This document shows, piece after piece, positions 63,871 to 64,000 of a stretch of DNA of 64,000 bases. The DNA is from Nitrospirota bacterium (GTDB lineage Bacteria > Nitrospirota > Thermodesulfovibrionia > Thermodesulfovibrionales > Dissulfurispiraceae). The notes beneath the pieces are model-generated. The model did no database searches, was not told where the DNA came from, and saw only the letters and a program-made list of their open reading frames with translations. How positions within the stretch are numbered: the stretch's first letter is position 1; each line of letters starts with the position of its first letter. Both the position numbers and the translations under genes were made by a program. Where the stretch lies: assembly GCA_021791055.1 (NCBI GenBank), contig JAJYXI010000006.1, forward strand, positions 37,568 through 101,567, in the 5' to 3' direction.

Positions 63871-63999
63871 TTACTGTCTGCTTCTGTATTTCCTGTGATG
63901 GACAAGTTCCTGCTTAAGTGTCCCCCAGAAGCTCTCCATAGGAGCATTGTCATAACAATTTCCTTTTCTACTCATTGATGCTTTCATGCCGAATTGATC
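63871..63999 (-). pseudogene. IS3-family transposase (integrase core), truncated
   Basis: The visible frame reads SMSRKGNCYDNAPMESFWG, then TLKQELVHHRKYRSRQ and a stop. This is the conserved C-terminal part of the rve-type integrase, including the catalytic Glu in APMESF. The normal last ~40 residues are missing because the gene runs into a repeat. The rest of the transposase lies beyond the right edge. Confidence 0.85.
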
Positions 64000-64000
64000 A

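Overview
The window reads as a chromosomal segment of a Gram-negative, deep-branching bacterium. It carries Kdo and Lpt lipopolysaccharide genes, many lipoproteins and lnt. It also has the archaeal-type class V fructose-1,6-bisphosphatase, sigma-54 control and putative sulfate/sulfite exporters next to a rhodanese. This mix would suit a Nitrospirota-like or similar anaerobic sulfur-cycling lineage, but that assignment is an inference from gene content and no 16S rRNA is present. No tRNA, rRNA or CRISPR array was seen.

Left part (1-11.3 kb). The C-terminal part of a sigma-54 activator is followed by two units, each headed by a textbook -24/-12 promoter. In both, a GGGAACA motif lies exactly 101 bp upstream of the -24 GG. 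Each unit encodes a large YeiH-like permease followed by a tiny single-membrane-span protein. The first unit also carries two universal stress proteins, a periplasmic rhodanese and an SRPBCC protein. Next comes a giant hybrid histidine kinase with an N-terminal NAD-binding-like domain, and a stand-alone receiver protein.

Middle part (11.3-30.5 kb). An NDP-forming acyl-CoA synthetase with a BioD/DRTGG protein, an HD-GYP protein, then a minus-strand run queC-plsY-pgsA-kdsC-kdsD-(unknown)-kdsA. After that come small accessory genes, hicAB, comM, a radical SAM protein and a sugar-phosphate operon (class II aldolase, class V FBPase, phosphofructokinase). That operon is interrupted by a decayed toxin-antitoxin pair.

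Lipoprotein region (30.5-40.3 kb). A stand-alone Lrp-type ligand domain, a Toprim protein and a regulator precede an outer-membrane beta-barrel candidate. This is followed by about eight small exported or lipoproteins, including a TPR/CsgG-like one. Duplicated segments (143 identical bp) and a reused leader/signal-peptide start show recent rearrangement. Two PIN toxin-antitoxin pairs lie in or beside it.

Right part (40.3-64 kb). Housekeeping genes: yraN, an aminotransferase, deoC, lptFG, an IscA-like gene, hemB, cfa, an ABC-F ATPase, csp, ywbE and greB. Then comes the replication block gyrB-dnaN-dnaA with a candidate origin, followed by prfB (with a programmed +1 frameshift), lnt, kdsB, pyrG and an SGNH hydrolase. 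The right edge has another PIN pair and a truncated IS3-type transposase.

Two themes cut across the window: at least seven toxin-antitoxin or orphan modules, and short repeats lying in frame inside essential genes (queC, the acyl-CoA synthetase, lnt, kdsB) as well as between genes.
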